From Aurantimonas coralicida DSM 14790 (GTDB taxonomy: Bacteria; Pseudomonadota; Alphaproteobacteria; Rhizobiales; Rhizobiaceae), in NCBI RefSeq assembly GCF_000421645.1, contig NZ_ATXK01000002.1:310001-374000 (forward strand): DNA of 64,000 bases, in the 5' to 3' direction. Position numbers and translations under genes: made by a program. Below are positions 1 through 8,556 of this stretch, piece by piece (positions within the stretch are counted from its first letter, which is position 1; each line of letters opens with the position of its first letter). Under the pieces are notes generated by a model, which saw only the letters and a list, made by a program, of their open reading frames with translations, had not been told where the DNA came from and searched no databases.

Positions 1-1159
1 GGACATGGGTCCACATGCGGGCCAGCGGCGTGTCCTGGGAAATGCCTTCGCCGCCGAACATCTGCACCGCCTCGTCGATCACCGACAGGGCGACGTTGGG
101 GGCGACGACCTTGATCTGGCTGATCCAGGGCGCGGCGGCCCGCTGGTCGCCCTGGTCCATCATCCAGGCCGCCTTCAGGCAGAGCAGGCGTGCCATCTCG
201 ATGTCCATGCGGCACTTGGCGATGATGTCGTAATTGGCGCCGAGCTGGGCCAGCGGCTTGCCAAAGGCCTCGCGGCGCAGCGACCGGGCGCACATCATCT
301 CCAGCGCCGCCTCGGCATGGCCGATGGCGCGCATGCAATGGTGGATGCGGCCGGGTCCGAGCCGGCCCTGGGCCACTTCGAAACCGCGGCCTTCCTCCAG
401 GATCATTGCCGATTTCGGCACCCGCACGTCGGTGAAGCGGATATGCATGTGGCCATGCGGCGCGTCGTCGTCGCCATAGACGGTCATGGCGCGCAGGATC
501 TCGATGCCCGGCGTGTCGGCCGGCACCAGGATCATCGAATGGCGCTTGTGCTTGGGCAGCTCGTCGCCGCCGGTCTTGACCATGACGATGTAGATCTCGC
601 AGCGCGGATCGCCGGCGCCGGACGACCACCATTTCTCGCCGTTCAGCACGTAATCGTCGCCGTCGGCGACGCAGGGCATCGACACGTTGGTTGCGTCGGA
701 GGAGGCGACATCCGGCTCGGTCATCAGATAGGCCGAGCGGATCTCGCCATCGAGCAGGCGGGGCAGCCACGGCGCCTGCTGCTCGGGCGTGCAATAGCGC
801 TCGAAGACTTCCATGTTGCCGGTGTCGGGGGCCGAGCAGTTGAAGGTCTCGGCGCCCAGATGCGTCTTGCCCATCTCCTCGGCGAGATAGGCGTATTCGA
901 CGGTGGACAGGCCGTAGCCGCGCTCGGAATCCGTCAGCCAGAAATTCCACAGCTTGCGGCTCTTGGCCGTCGCCTTCAGCCCTTCGAGGATTTCCTTCTG
1001 GCGCGCCGTATAGACCCAGCGGCCTTCCTTCGGCACCTCGGCGAGGAATTCCTCGCCGGCCGGCGTGATCTCGTTGCGCACCATGTCGCGCACCGCCGCA
1101 TGGATCGGCTTCAGCCGCTCGGTCATGCCCAGCGCCATCGCGCCGTTCTGTTGGTTCAT
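1..1159 (-). CDS. Acyl-CoA dehydrogenase, ACAD11-like (3' end cut by window)
   Basis: FAD-dependent alpha,beta-dehydrogenation of an acyl-CoA. About 386 residues are visible and the C-terminus lies outside the window. The motif TEPDVASSDATN and the run MRAIGHAEAALEMM are typical of the ACAD10/ACAD11 subfamily, and near the window edge the reading frame shows VQMFGGEGISQDTPLARMW, the usual C-terminal ACAD block. Start ATG at 1159 overlaps the TetR stop (ATGA), so the two genes are co-transcribed. The ACAD11-like kinase gene lies across the divergent promoter, which suggests both act on the same 4-hydroxyacyl-type substrate; that link is inference. Confidence 0.92.
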   Translation of the reverse strand, partial: MNQQNGAMALGMTERLKPIHAAVRDMVRNEITPAGEEFLAEVPKEGRWVYTARQKEILEGLKATAKSRKLWNFWLTDSERGYGLSTVEYAYLAEEMGKTHLGAETFNCSAPDTGNMEVFERYCTPEQQAPWLPRLLDGEIRSAYLMTEPDVASSDATNVSMPCVADGDDYVLNGEKWWSSGAGDPRCEIYIVMVKTGGDELPKHKRHSMILVPADTPGIEILRAMTVYGDDDAPHGHMHIRFTDVRVPKSAMILEEGRGFEVAQGRLGPGRIHHCMRAIGHAEAALEMMCARSLRREAFGKPLAQLGANYDIIAKCRMDIEMARLLCLKAAWMMDQGDQRAAAPWISQIKVVAPNVALSVIDEAVQMFGGEGISQDTPLARMWTHV

Positions 1160-1914
1160 CGGTCGAATTCCTCCTCAAGAATGCTGTCGTCGGCACCGGC
1201 GCCGCGCAATGCAAAGAATGCCAGGTCGCGGGCGATGGTCCGGCGATCGTCCGCCGTCTCGCCGTCCCGCTCCCGATACCAGAAGACCGGCGAGTTGATC
1301 ACCGCCAGGAATGTCTTGCCCGCCAGGGAGATGTCGCTCGTCGCCGGCAGGTCGCCCTGGGTCCGCGCCTCGGCGATCACCCCGCGGAACAGTGCCTCGT
1401 AGCGGTCCCGCTCGGCGATCAGCGTGTCGAGCGACGCCTTGTCCTCCGGCGTCGTCGGGTTGTTGAGATGCCGCGAGACGCCCTGCAGGATCACCAGCTG
1501 GAAATGGACCTCGTGCATCATCGTCATGATGTGGGCCTCGGCCATGGCCCGCAGCCGCGTCACCGCCCGGTCGCGCGACTGGGCATGCGGGGTGACGGCG
1601 GCGAAATCCAGCGCCATGCCGTGCTGGCAGACGTCGAAGAACAGATCGTTCTTCGAGCGGTAGTAATGATAGACGATGCCCTTGGTCGCGCCCATGCGGC
1701 GGGCGACGTCGTCGATGGACGCCGCCGCATAGCCGCTTTCGCCGAAAGCCCGGGCCGCGGCGGCCAGGATCGCCGCCCGCACGCCGTCCGGATCGCCATC
1801 GCCGCCGCGCGCCGCCACGAAGTCCCGGTCGCGCCGCGAGCGCGACGGCGCCGCCGCCCGGCGCGGCCGGGCCCCGGTCTCCTGAGTGTCGCCTGTGGTT
1901 CTCGCGCTCGTCAT
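1156..1914 (-). CDS. TetR-family transcriptional regulator
   Basis: A 252-residue repressor with an Arg-rich N-terminal tail of about 45 residues, then a TetR HTH (ILAAAARAFGESGYAAASID, followed by the recognition-helix block TKGIVYHYYRSKNDLF) and an all-helical ligand domain. An in-frame ATG at 1932 lies inside the perfect palindrome 1930-1945. A TTGACA box at 1952-1947 (minus strand) would place transcription start close to 1914, so ATG 1914 is preferred and the mRNA may be nearly leaderless. The stop overlaps the acyl-CoA dehydrogenase start. It probably autoregulates and controls the divergent SDR-MaoC-thiolase-kinase operon in response to an acyl-CoA, which is inferred from context. Confidence 0.9.
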   Translation of the reverse strand: MTSARTTGDTQETGARPRRAAAPSRSRRDRDFVAARGGDGDPDGVRAAILAAAARAFGESGYAAASIDDVARRMGATKGIVYHYYRSKNDLFFDVCQHGMALDFAAVTPHAQSRDRAVTRLRAMAEAHIMTMMHEVHFQLVILQGVSRHLNNPTTPEDKASLDTLIAERDRYEALFRGVIAEARTQGDLPATSDISLAGKTFLAVINSPVFWYRERDGETADDRRTIARDLAFFALRGAGADDSILEEEFDR

Positions 1915-1923
1915 CCTGTCGCC

Positions 1924-1952
1924 ACTGGACATACTCGCGAGTATGATGTCAA
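1924..1952 (-). promoter_or_regulatory. TetR promoter with palindromic operator
   Basis: On the minus strand a TTGACA box (1952-1947) is followed by a 17-nt spacer (1946-1930) and a weak -10 (TCCAGT, 1929-1924). The spacer contains the perfect 16-bp palindrome CATACTCGCGAGTATG (1930-1945), an ideal dimer site for the TetR protein. Occupancy would block this promoter, and it lies about 80 bp upstream of the divergent SDR gene. Confidence 0.7.
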
Positions 1953-2025
1953 TTGCGGCACGAAGGATTTCGCGTCGCGCCGTCGCCGGACGGGCGCCGA
2001 CGCAAGCGACCGGGAGGGACCGCCG

Positions 2026-2850
2026 ATGACCATGCCGATGCTGGAACGCCTGTTTTCCGTCGAGGGCAAGACCGCCCTCGTGACCGGCGGTGCGACGGGC
2101 ATCGGCCGGATGATCGCGACGGCGCTGGCCGGCGGCGGCGCGCGGGTTCTCATCGCCTCCCGCAAGGCCGAGGCCTGCGAGGCGACGGCGGCCGAGATCA
2201 ATGCCGAGGGCCATCCGGGCGCGGTCGAGGGCTTTGCCGGCGATGTGTCCAGCGAGGCCGGTGTCGCGGCGCTGGCCGAAGCGGTGCAGGCCCGCACCGA
2301 CCGGCTCGACATCCTGTTCAACAATGCCGGCGTCTCCTGGGGCGCGCCGCTGGAAGAGTTTCCCTACAGCGCCTGGGCGAAGGTCATGGGGGTGAATGTC
2401 GCCGGCCTCTTCACCGTGACCCAGCGGCTGCTGCCGCTGCTGGAGAAGTCCGCCAGCGCCGAGGACCCGGCCCGGATCGTCAATCTCGGCTCGGTGATGG
2501 GCGCCGCGCCCCTGGCCGAGAACGTCTATTCCTATGCGGCCTCCAAGGCGGCGGTGCATCATCTGACGCGCTGCCTCGCTAAGGAATTCGCCGCGCGCCA
2601 CATCACCGTCAACGCCTTTGCGCCGGGTCCCTTCCAGTCGAAGATGACGGCCTTCGCGACGGGCACGGACGAAAAGGCCGCCGCAGTCGGGCGCGGCGTT
2701 CCGATGGGCCGGATCGGCGCGCCGGACGATATTGCCGGGGCGGCCCTGTTCCTTTGCGGCCGCGGCGGCGCATATACCACGGGCGCGATCCTGCCGCTGG
2801 ACGGCGGCATCGGGGTCGAGACCGGTCACGAACTGTTCGAGGAGCACTGA
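2026..2850 (+). CDS. SDR-family oxidoreductase
   Basis: A 274-residue NAD(P)-dependent short-chain dehydrogenase, first gene of the rightward catabolic operon. Visible motifs are the TGGATGIG cofactor loop near residue 20, NNAGVSWG, the active-site Ser in NLGSVMG, YAASKAAVHHLTR, and a C-terminal LPLDGG. ATG 2026 is preceded by GGGAGGG; the open frame runs further upstream but crosses the promoter region. Substrate unknown; a hydroxyacyl-CoA is likely from the neighbours. Its stop overlaps the MaoC start by one base. Confidence 0.92.
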   Translation: MTMPMLERLFSVEGKTALVTGGATGIGRMIATALAGGGARVLIASRKAEACEATAAEINAEGHPGAVEGFAGDVSSEAGVAALAEAVQARTDRLDILFNNAGVSWGAPLEEFPYSAWAKVMGVNVAGLFTVTQRLLPLLEKSASAEDPARIVNLGSVMGAAPLAENVYSYAASKAAVHHLTRCLAKEFAARHITVNAFAPGPFQSKMTAFATGTDEKAAAVGRGVPMGRIGAPDDIAGAALFLCGRGGAYTTGAILPLDGGIGVETGHELFEEH

Positions 2851-3362
2851 TGGAACTGGATTCGGTCGCCGCGACCGAGGCGGCCCTGAAGGCCCGCCTG
2901 GTCTCGATGGAGGCCTATCGCGCCCATCTCGATGGCGCGCCGCTCACCTCCGACTGGATGACCGTCGACCAGACGATGATCGACGGCTTTGCGGCTGCGA
3001 CGCGCGACTATCAGTTCATCCATGTGGACCCGGAGCGGGCGAAGGCCGAAACGCCCTTCGGCGGCACGATCGCCCATGGCTTCCTGACCATCTCGCTGCT
3101 GTCGCCGCTCGCCTATGACGCGCTGCCCGGTGTGAAGACCACCCGGATGGGCATCAATTACGGCTTCGATCGCGTGCGCTTTCTCAATCCGGTCAAGGCC
3201 GGGGCGCGGGTGCGCGGCGTCTTCAAGATGGTCGCGCTCGCCGAGCGCGCGGTCAGCCTGCAGACCACCTGGGACGCCTCGATCGAGATCGAGGGCGCCA
3301 CCAAGCCGGCCCTGACCGCGCAGTGGATCACCCTGGCGGTGCTGGAACCGCCGACCGACTGA
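2850..3362 (+). CDS. MaoC-like (R)-specific enoyl-CoA hydratase
   Basis: A 170-residue single hot-dog protein with the hydratase-2 motif: FIHVDPERAKAETPFGGTIA followed by HGF carries the catalytic Asp and His. MaoC/PhaJ enzymes hydrate trans-2-enoyl-CoA to (R)-3-hydroxyacyl-CoA. The start ATG shares its A with the TGA of the upstream SDR, indicating translational coupling. Fits as the hydration step after the acyl-CoA dehydrogenase. Confidence 0.92.
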   Translation: MELDSVAATEAALKARLVSMEAYRAHLDGAPLTSDWMTVDQTMIDGFAAATRDYQFIHVDPERAKAETPFGGTIAHGFLTISLLSPLAYDALPGVKTTRMGINYGFDRVRFLNPVKAGARVRGVFKMVALAERAVSLQTTWDASIEIEGATKPALTAQWITLAVLEPPTD

Positions 3363-3412
3363 GCCGACGCCCACCGCCATACGCGCGCACCAACCGAGGG
3401 AACACCTAACCC

Positions 3413-4615
3413 ATGAGAGAAGCGGTCATCGTCTCGACGGCCCGCACGCCGATCGGCAAGGCCTATCGCGGCGCCTTCAACGACACCCAGGCCCAGGCGC
3501 TGGGCGGGCATGCCATCCGCCACGCGGTCGAGCGCGCCGGCGTCGATCCGGCCGAGATCGAGGACGTGGTGATGGGCGCGGCCCTGCAGCAGGGCTCCAC
3601 CGGCACCAACATCGCCCGCCAGTGCGCGCTGCGCGCCGGCCTGCCGACCCAGGTCGCCGGCATGTCGGTCGACCGGCAATGCGCCTCCGGCCTGATGGGC
3701 ATCGCCATCGCCGCCAAGCAGATCGTCCAGGACAACATGACCGTGGCGGTCGGCGGCGGGCTGGAATCGGTGTCGCTGGTCCAGAACGACAAGATGAACA
3801 TGTTCCGCGCCGCCGATCCCTGGCTGCGCGAGCACCGGCCCGACCTCTACATGTCGATGCTGGAGACCGCCGAGATCGTCGCCGACCGCTATGGCATCTC
3901 GCGCGAGGACCAGGACGCCTTCGCGCTGCAGTCGCAGCAGCGCACGGCCGCCGCGCAGCAGGCCGGCCGCTACGACAACGAGATCGTGCCGATGACCGTG
4001 ACCATGAAGGTCAAGGATCGCGAGACCGGCGAGATCTCCGACCGCGAGGTCACCATCGACCGCGACGAGGGCAACCGGCCGCAGACGACGCTCGCCGATC
4101 TTCAGAAGCTGAACCCGGTCTTCAAGGACGGCCAGGAGGTCGCCGAAGGGCGCTTCATCACCGCAGGCAACGCCTCGCAGCTCTCCGACGGCGCCTCCGC
4201 CGCGGTGCTGATGGAAGCGCGCGACGCCGAGCGCCGCGGCCTGCAGCCGCTTGGCCGCTATGCCGGCATCGCGGTGGCCGGCTGCGATCCCGACGAGATG
4301 GGCATCGGCCCGGTCTTCGCGGTGCCGAAATTGCTGGAAAAGAACGGCCTGAAGATCGGCGACATCGGCCTGTGGGAGCTGAACGAGGCCTTCGCCTCCC
4401 AGGCGATCTATTGCCGCGACCGGCTCGGTATCTCCGGCGAGATCCTCAATGTCGATGGCGGCGCGATCTCGATCGGCCATCCCTACGGCATGTCCGGCGC
4501 CCGCATGGCCGGCCACGCCCTCATCGAGGGGAAGCGGCGCGGCGTGCGCTGGGTCGTCGTGACCATGTGCGTCGGCGGCGGCATGGGCGCGGCCGGCCTC
4601 TTCGAGGTCCTGTGA
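3413..4615 (+). CDS. Acetyl-CoA C-acyltransferase (thiolase)
   Basis: A 400-residue thiolase of normal length. The acylated Cys is in [11 protein letters not shown] (about residue 90), the catalytic His in [15 protein letters not shown], and the second Cys in [10 protein letters not shown] near the C-terminus; NEAFASQ is also present. It cleaves 3-ketoacyl-CoA to acetyl-CoA plus a shortened acyl-CoA, the last step of the local beta-oxidation module. The 50-bp gap from MaoC contains a GAGGGAACACC ribosome site. Confidence 0.95.
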   Translation: MREAVIVSTARTPIGKAYRGAFNDTQAQALGGHAIRHAVERAGVDPAEIEDVVMGAALQQGSTGTNIARQCALRAGLPTQVAGMSVDRQCASGLMGIAIAAKQIVQDNMTVAVGGGLESVSLVQNDKMNMFRAADPWLREHRPDLYMSMLETAEIVADRYGISREDQDAFALQSQQRTAAAQQAGRYDNEIVPMTVTMKVKDRETGEISDREVTIDRDEGNRPQTTLADLQKLNPVFKDGQEVAEGRFITAGNASQLSDGASAAVLMEARDAERRGLQPLGRYAGIAVAGCDPDEMGIGPVFAVPKLLEKNGLKIGDIGLWELNEAFASQAIYCRDRLGISGEILNVDGGAISIGHPYGMSGARMAGHALIEGKRRGVRWVVVTMCVGGGMGAAGLFEVL

Positions 4616-4625
4616 AAGGCGCACG

Positions 4626-5672
4626 ATGACGACTGACGGCGACGACCGGACGATCGACGAAGCGGCGCTCGGCCAGTATCTGGAAGAGCATGTGGAGGGC
4701 TTCCACGGGCTCGAACGCATGGTCAAGTTCCAGGCGGGGCAGTCGAACCCCACCTGGCGGCTCGATGCCGAGAGCGGCACCTATGTCCTGCGCGCCAAGC
4801 CGCCGGGCGAACTGCTGAAATCCGCCCACCAGGTGGACCGGGAGTTCCGCGTCATGCAGGCGCTCGCCGGCAGCGACGTGCCGGTGCCGCGCATGCTGCA
4901 TCTGGCGAGCGAGAGCCAGTCGCCGCTTGGCCGGACCTTCTTCGTCATGGAACATTGCGACGGCCGCATCTTCTGGGACCCGGCCCTGCCGGAAATCGCC
5001 ACTCCTGAGGAACGCGGGGCGATCTACGACGCCATGAACGCCGCGCTGGCGGCGCTGCATTCGGTGGATGTGGATTCGGTGGGTCTGGCCGATTTCGGCC
5101 GGCCGGGAAGCTATTTCGAGCGCCAGCTCTCGCGCTGGACAGAGCAGTACCGGCAGTCGAAGATCGACCCGATCCCGGCGATGGACGAACTGATCGCGTG
5201 GCTGGAGAAGAACCTGCCGCCCGATGATGGCGCGTCCGGCCTCGTCCATGGCGATTTCCGCCTCGACAACATGATCTTCGCCAAGAAGGAGCCGACGATC
5301 CTGGCGGTCCTGGACTGGGAATTGTCGACTCTCGGCCATCCGCTGGCCGATCTCTCCTACCAGTGCATGCAGTGGCGCCTGCCCAATGCCGGCTCCTTCA
5401 AGGGGCTGGGCGACCTCGACCGGGCCGCCCTCGGCATTCCGACCGAGGAGCAGTATGTGGCGCGCTATTGCGAGCGGCGCGGCATCGACGGCATCGACCA
5501 CTGGCCGTTCTATGTCGCCTTCTCCTTCTTCCGGCTCGCGGCGATCCTGCAGGGCGTCTTCAAGCGCTACACCCAGGGCAACGCCTCCAATCCGGAGAAG
5601 GCCAAGGTCTATGGCCGCAACGTGCCGGTCCTGGCGCAGCTCGCCATCGACCTGATCGAGAAGGAAGCCTGA
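4626..5672 (+). CDS. APH-like phosphotransferase (ACAD10/11-type acyl-CoA kinase)
   Basis: A 348-residue aminoglycoside-phosphotransferase-fold kinase. The catalytic loop is LVHGDFRLDNMIF and the metal-binding segment is LDWELSTLGHPLADL, the form seen in the kinase half of ACAD10/ACAD11 and in LvaA of Pseudomonas putida. Those enzymes phosphorylate the 4-hydroxyl of 4-hydroxyacyl-CoA so that a partner ACAD-like enzyme can eliminate phosphate. Here kinase and dehydrogenase are separate genes in one divergent locus. It is not expected to confer antibiotic resistance. Confidence 0.9.
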   Translation: MTTDGDDRTIDEAALGQYLEEHVEGFHGLERMVKFQAGQSNPTWRLDAESGTYVLRAKPPGELLKSAHQVDREFRVMQALAGSDVPVPRMLHLASESQSPLGRTFFVMEHCDGRIFWDPALPEIATPEERGAIYDAMNAALAALHSVDVDSVGLADFGRPGSYFERQLSRWTEQYRQSKIDPIPAMDELIAWLEKNLPPDDGASGLVHGDFRLDNMIFAKKEPTILAVLDWELSTLGHPLADLSYQCMQWRLPNAGSFKGLGDLDRAALGIPTEEQYVARYCERRGIDGIDHWPFYVAFSFFRLAAILQGVFKRYTQGNASNPEKAKVYGRNVPVLAQLAIDLIEKEA

Positions 5673-6457
5673 TGGCGCGCTTTGCGGGGAGGGCGGTTCT
5701 CGTTTCGGGAGCAGCCGGCGGTTTCGGCCGGGCGATTGCCACGGCGCTCGCCGCCGAAGGGGCGCGGCTGGTCCTCACCGACCGGGACGAGGGCTCGCTG
5801 GAAGCCCTCGCCGCCGAACTGACTGGCACGGAGATTGCGACACTGGCCGGCGACGTCTCGCGCGAAGCGACCGCCTCCGCACTGGTGGATCTGGCGACCG
5901 AGCACTTCGGCGGCCTCGACATCGCCATCAACAATGCCGGCATTGCCCATGACTACAAGCGCCTGCAGGAGATCAGCGCCGAAGAGGCCGAGCGGGTGAT
6001 CGCCGTCGACCTGATGGGCGTGTTCTTCGCCATGAAGCACCAGATCGCGGCGATGAATGCGCGCTTTGCCCGCGACGGCACCAAGGCGGCGATCGTCAAT
6101 GTCGCTTCGGTCGCAGGGCTCGGCGGGGCGCCGCTTCTGTCGGTCTATGCCGCCGCCAAGCACGGGGTGATCGGCCTGACGAAATCCGCCGCCGCCGAGA
6201 ACGCCCGCCGCGGCCTGCGCATCAACGCCGTCTGCCCGTCCTTTGCCCGCACCGCCATGGTGCTGGGCGCGCCGGGTTCGCTGGCCGGGGCCACGGAGGC
6301 GAGCGAGGCCGAGCAGAAGATCGTCCGCGGCATTCCGATGCGCCGGCTTGCCGAGATCGACGAGGTGGTGACGGCCGTGCTGTTTGCGGCCGATCCGGCC
6401 AACGGCTTCATGACCGGCGCGGCCATTCCCGTCGATGGCGGCCTGACGGCGATCTGA
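5672..6457 (+). CDS. SDR-family oxidoreductase
   Basis: A 261-residue classical SDR: SGAAGGFGRAIA cofactor loop, LAGDVSRE, NNAGIAHDYKR, active-site Ser in NVASVAG, YAAAKHGVIGLTKS, and C-terminal IPVDGGL. The start ATG overlaps the stop of the kinase gene by one base, so it is the last gene of the coupled operon. Probably oxidises a hydroxyacyl-CoA intermediate; exact substrate not readable. Confidence 0.92.
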   Translation: MARFAGRAVLVSGAAGGFGRAIATALAAEGARLVLTDRDEGSLEALAAELTGTEIATLAGDVSREATASALVDLATEHFGGLDIAINNAGIAHDYKRLQEISAEEAERVIAVDLMGVFFAMKHQIAAMNARFARDGTKAAIVNVASVAGLGGAPLLSVYAAAKHGVIGLTKSAAAENARRGLRINAVCPSFARTAMVLGAPGSLAGATEASEAEQKIVRGIPMRRLAEIDEVVTAVLFAADPANGFMTGAAIPVDGGLTAI

Positions 6458-6540
6458 ACCGCGGGGAGGCGGTCCGGCTCGATTTTCCGGCGCGTTTCCC
6501 CTAGGTCTCGGGCGGGCGCCCGAAGCGAGAAGGACGAACC

Positions 6541-7098
6541 ATGGCCGCACAGCCACCGATCTGCGACTTCGGCTGGAAGGCGATCGACGCCGAACTCACC
6601 GGCGTCGACGGCAAGCAGCACCGCATCTTCGACCACAAGCGCGAGAACGGCCTGCTGGTGGCCTTCATCTGCAATCACTGCCCCTATGTGAAGGCGATGA
6701 TCGAGCGGCTGGTCCGCGACGCGGCCGAACTGGCGGAGCTGGGCATCGGCACGGTGGCGATCTCATCCAACGACGCCGAGCGCTTCCCGGAGGATTCCTT
6801 CGAGCGGATGCAGGATTTCGCGCGCCAGCACGCATTCCCGTTCCCGTATCTCTACGACGAGGACCAGAGCGTCGCCCGGGCCTATGGCGCGGTCTGCACG
6901 CCCGATTTTTTCGGCTTCAACGGCGATCTCGGCCTGCAATATCGCGGCCGCATCGATGCCTCGCGCAAGGTCGTCGCGCCCGAGGGCACGGCGCGCGACC
7001 TCTTCGACGCCATGCGCCAGGTCGCCGAGACCGGCAAGGGGCCGGCCGAGCAGATCCCCTCCATCGGCTGTTCGATCAAATGGAAGGAAACCGCCTGA
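6541..7098 (+). CDS. Thioredoxin-family (AhpC/TSA-like) protein
   Basis: A 185-residue thioredoxin-fold protein with the redox motif CNHCPYVKAMIERL near residue 38 and the cis-Pro-like segment AVCTPDFFGFN. Proteins of this group are cytosolic redoxins of unclear partner. An AGAAGGA site precedes ATG 6541. The stop overlaps the start of the HAD phosphatase (ATGA), making a two-gene operon separate from the catabolic cluster by 83 bp. Confidence 0.88.
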   Translation: MAAQPPICDFGWKAIDAELTGVDGKQHRIFDHKRENGLLVAFICNHCPYVKAMIERLVRDAAELAELGIGTVAISSNDAERFPEDSFERMQDFARQHAFPFPYLYDEDQSVARAYGAVCTPDFFGFNGDLGLQYRGRIDASRKVVAPEGTARDLFDAMRQVAETGKGPAEQIPSIGCSIKWKETA

Positions 7099-7784
7099 TG
7101 GCCGGCAACTGGCCGCAGGCGGTCCTCTTCGATCTCGACGGCACCCTCGTCGATTCCGCCCCCGACATCCACGCCGCGCTGAACGAGACGCTGGCAAGCT
7201 ATGGCGAGCCGCCCTTCACGCTGGAGGCGGTGACCCGCATGGTCGGCCGCGGCGTGCCGGTGCTCATCGAGCGCGCCTGGGAGGGTCTCGGCAAGAGCAT
7301 CGACCCGGCCGAGCGCGACCGCATGGTCGCGCGCTTCCTGGCGATCTACGAGCCCCGCGCCACCGAACTGACGACACTCACCGCCGGCGCCAGCGAGGCG
7401 ACCCGCGCGCTGGTCGACGCCGGCATCCCGATCGGCGTCGTCACCAACAAGCCCGAGGCCGCAACGCGCGAGATCCTCAGCCATTTCGGTCTGTCGGAGC
7501 TGATGCAGGTGGTGGCCGGCGGCGATGCCGGCCCGGCGAAGAAGCCCGAGCCGGGCCTTCTGCTCCTCGCCTGCGAGCGCCTGGGCCTTGCCGTCGATCA
7601 GGTCGTCTTCGTCGGCGACAGCGAGAACGACGTGGCCGCCGCCAAGGCCGCCGGCATGGCGGTCGTCGTGCTGCGGGGCGGCTATACGAGCATCGCCGCC
7701 GACGATCTCGGTGCGGATGCGGTCATCGACCGGCTCGACGGGCTGGGCGCCGCCGTCTCGACCCTGCGGTCCGCCCCGGCCTGA
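7098..7784 (+). CDS. gph: HAD-family hydrolase, phosphoglycolate phosphatase-like
   Basis: 228 residues. Motif I is LFDLDGTLVDSAPD, motif II Thr is in VVTNKPE, the Lys is in AKKPEPG, and motif IV is VFVGDSENDVAAA. This set matches Gph, which hydrolyses 2-phosphoglycolate from oxidative DNA damage and the oxygenase reaction. An ATG at 7080 is also in frame, but ATG 7098 has GGAAGGAA at ideal spacing and overlaps the upstream stop, so it is preferred. Confidence 0.88.
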   Translation: MAGNWPQAVLFDLDGTLVDSAPDIHAALNETLASYGEPPFTLEAVTRMVGRGVPVLIERAWEGLGKSIDPAERDRMVARFLAIYEPRATELTTLTAGASEATRALVDAGIPIGVVTNKPEAATREILSHFGLSELMQVVAGGDAGPAKKPEPGLLLLACERLGLAVDQVVFVGDSENDVAAAKAAGMAVVVLRGGYTSIAADDLGADAVIDRLDGLGAAVSTLRSAPA

Positions 7785-7818
7785 CACCGCTCTCCCGAGA
7801 AACGGGATGCACGCCTGA

Positions 7819-7839
7819 CCGCGCAGGGATCCTGCGCGG
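7819..7839 (+). terminator. Candidate hairpin terminator after gph
   Basis: Perfect 8-bp inverted repeat CCGCGCAG / CTGCGCGG with a 5-nt loop, 35 bp after the gph stop. No T-run follows, so it may act only weakly or with Rho. Confidence 0.4.
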
Positions 7840-8058
7840 CCGCGCTTCCCGGCGACATTCGCGACCCTATCTTGGTTCTATCGGCGACCGCGCGTCGAAC
7901 CCTTTGTGGGTCCGGCGGTCCCGGGACGTTTCGACGGATGTTGCAGGTTCCGCGTCGCAGGTCGGATGAATGTGCGGCTAACGTCATTTCCCCGTCGCAG
8001 TCTCCTGCCTCGCCGAATGCGAATCCTAGTTCCGTTTCAAAGTGTTTGGAGACGAGAC

Positions 8059-8418
8059 ATGGTCAGGATCGACGACGCGGAGGCCGTGCGCAGGCTGGCC
8101 TACGAAATCTGGGAACGCGAGGGTCGCCCGACCGGCCGCGAGCATGAGCACTGGGCCGAGGCCAACCGGATCATGGCCGCGCGCAACCCGGTGACGGCGG
8201 CGGAGCCCGCGGACGAACCCCGCTGGAACCGCATCGAGGCCGAGCGCGCCGAAGCCGACGCCCTGCGCCGTGCGCTGTGGACGCCGGAACCCTTCTCCAC
8301 CGAATTGTTCGGCCAGCGGCTGGCCAACCCCAAGCCCCGCAGCTGGTCGCGCCGTGCCCAGCCGTCCCCGGTGCCCGTGGTCGAGGGTCGGCCGGCCGGC
8401 GGCGGTGCGCGGGGCTGA
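8059..8418 (+). CDS. DUF2934 domain protein
   Basis: 119 residues. The N-terminal 40 residues (RRLAYEIWEREGRPTGREHE, then HWAEA) match the DUF2934 pattern of a short helical unit with a conserved WE..G and HW. The rest is charged and ends in a Pro/Arg-rich tail. Function unknown; such proteins are common in rhizobia and relatives. ATG 8059 follows GGAGACGAGAC. It stands alone between gph and a convergent diguanylate cyclase. Confidence 0.75.
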   Translation: MVRIDDAEAVRRLAYEIWEREGRPTGREHEHWAEANRIMAARNPVTAAEPADEPRWNRIEAERAEADALRRALWTPEPFSTELFGQRLANPKPRSWSRRAQPSPVPVVEGRPAGGGARG

Positions 8419-8556
8419 TCGTCCCGCGCGGGTGATGACCTGCGTTGAACTTGAAAAGGCCTGTGGCGGTCTTTCTGGCAGGCCATGAGATGGACGCGGC
8501 CCGTGATCGCGCGACCCCAAGCCTGTAGAACATGGGTCTGCGTGAGCGGGGCTCCG

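Noticed and set aside
5-1402. Long rightward open frame of 465 codons
   Set aside because: It is antisense to a clear acyl-CoA dehydrogenase and TetR gene; its protein is His/Gly/Arg-rich with no recognisable fold.
1468-2025. Extending the first SDR gene upstream to 1468
   Set aside because: The extension crosses the TetR gene and its operator; the SDR fold starts only after ATG 2026, which has a ribosome site.
4626-5672. Aminoglycoside resistance gene
   Set aside because: The kinase fold matches, but its neighbours and motif variants are those of ACAD10/11-type acyl-CoA kinases.
7785-8058. Sigma-EcfG promoter before the DUF2934 gene
   Set aside because: No GGAAC and CGTT pair at 16-17 nt spacing was found on the plus strand.
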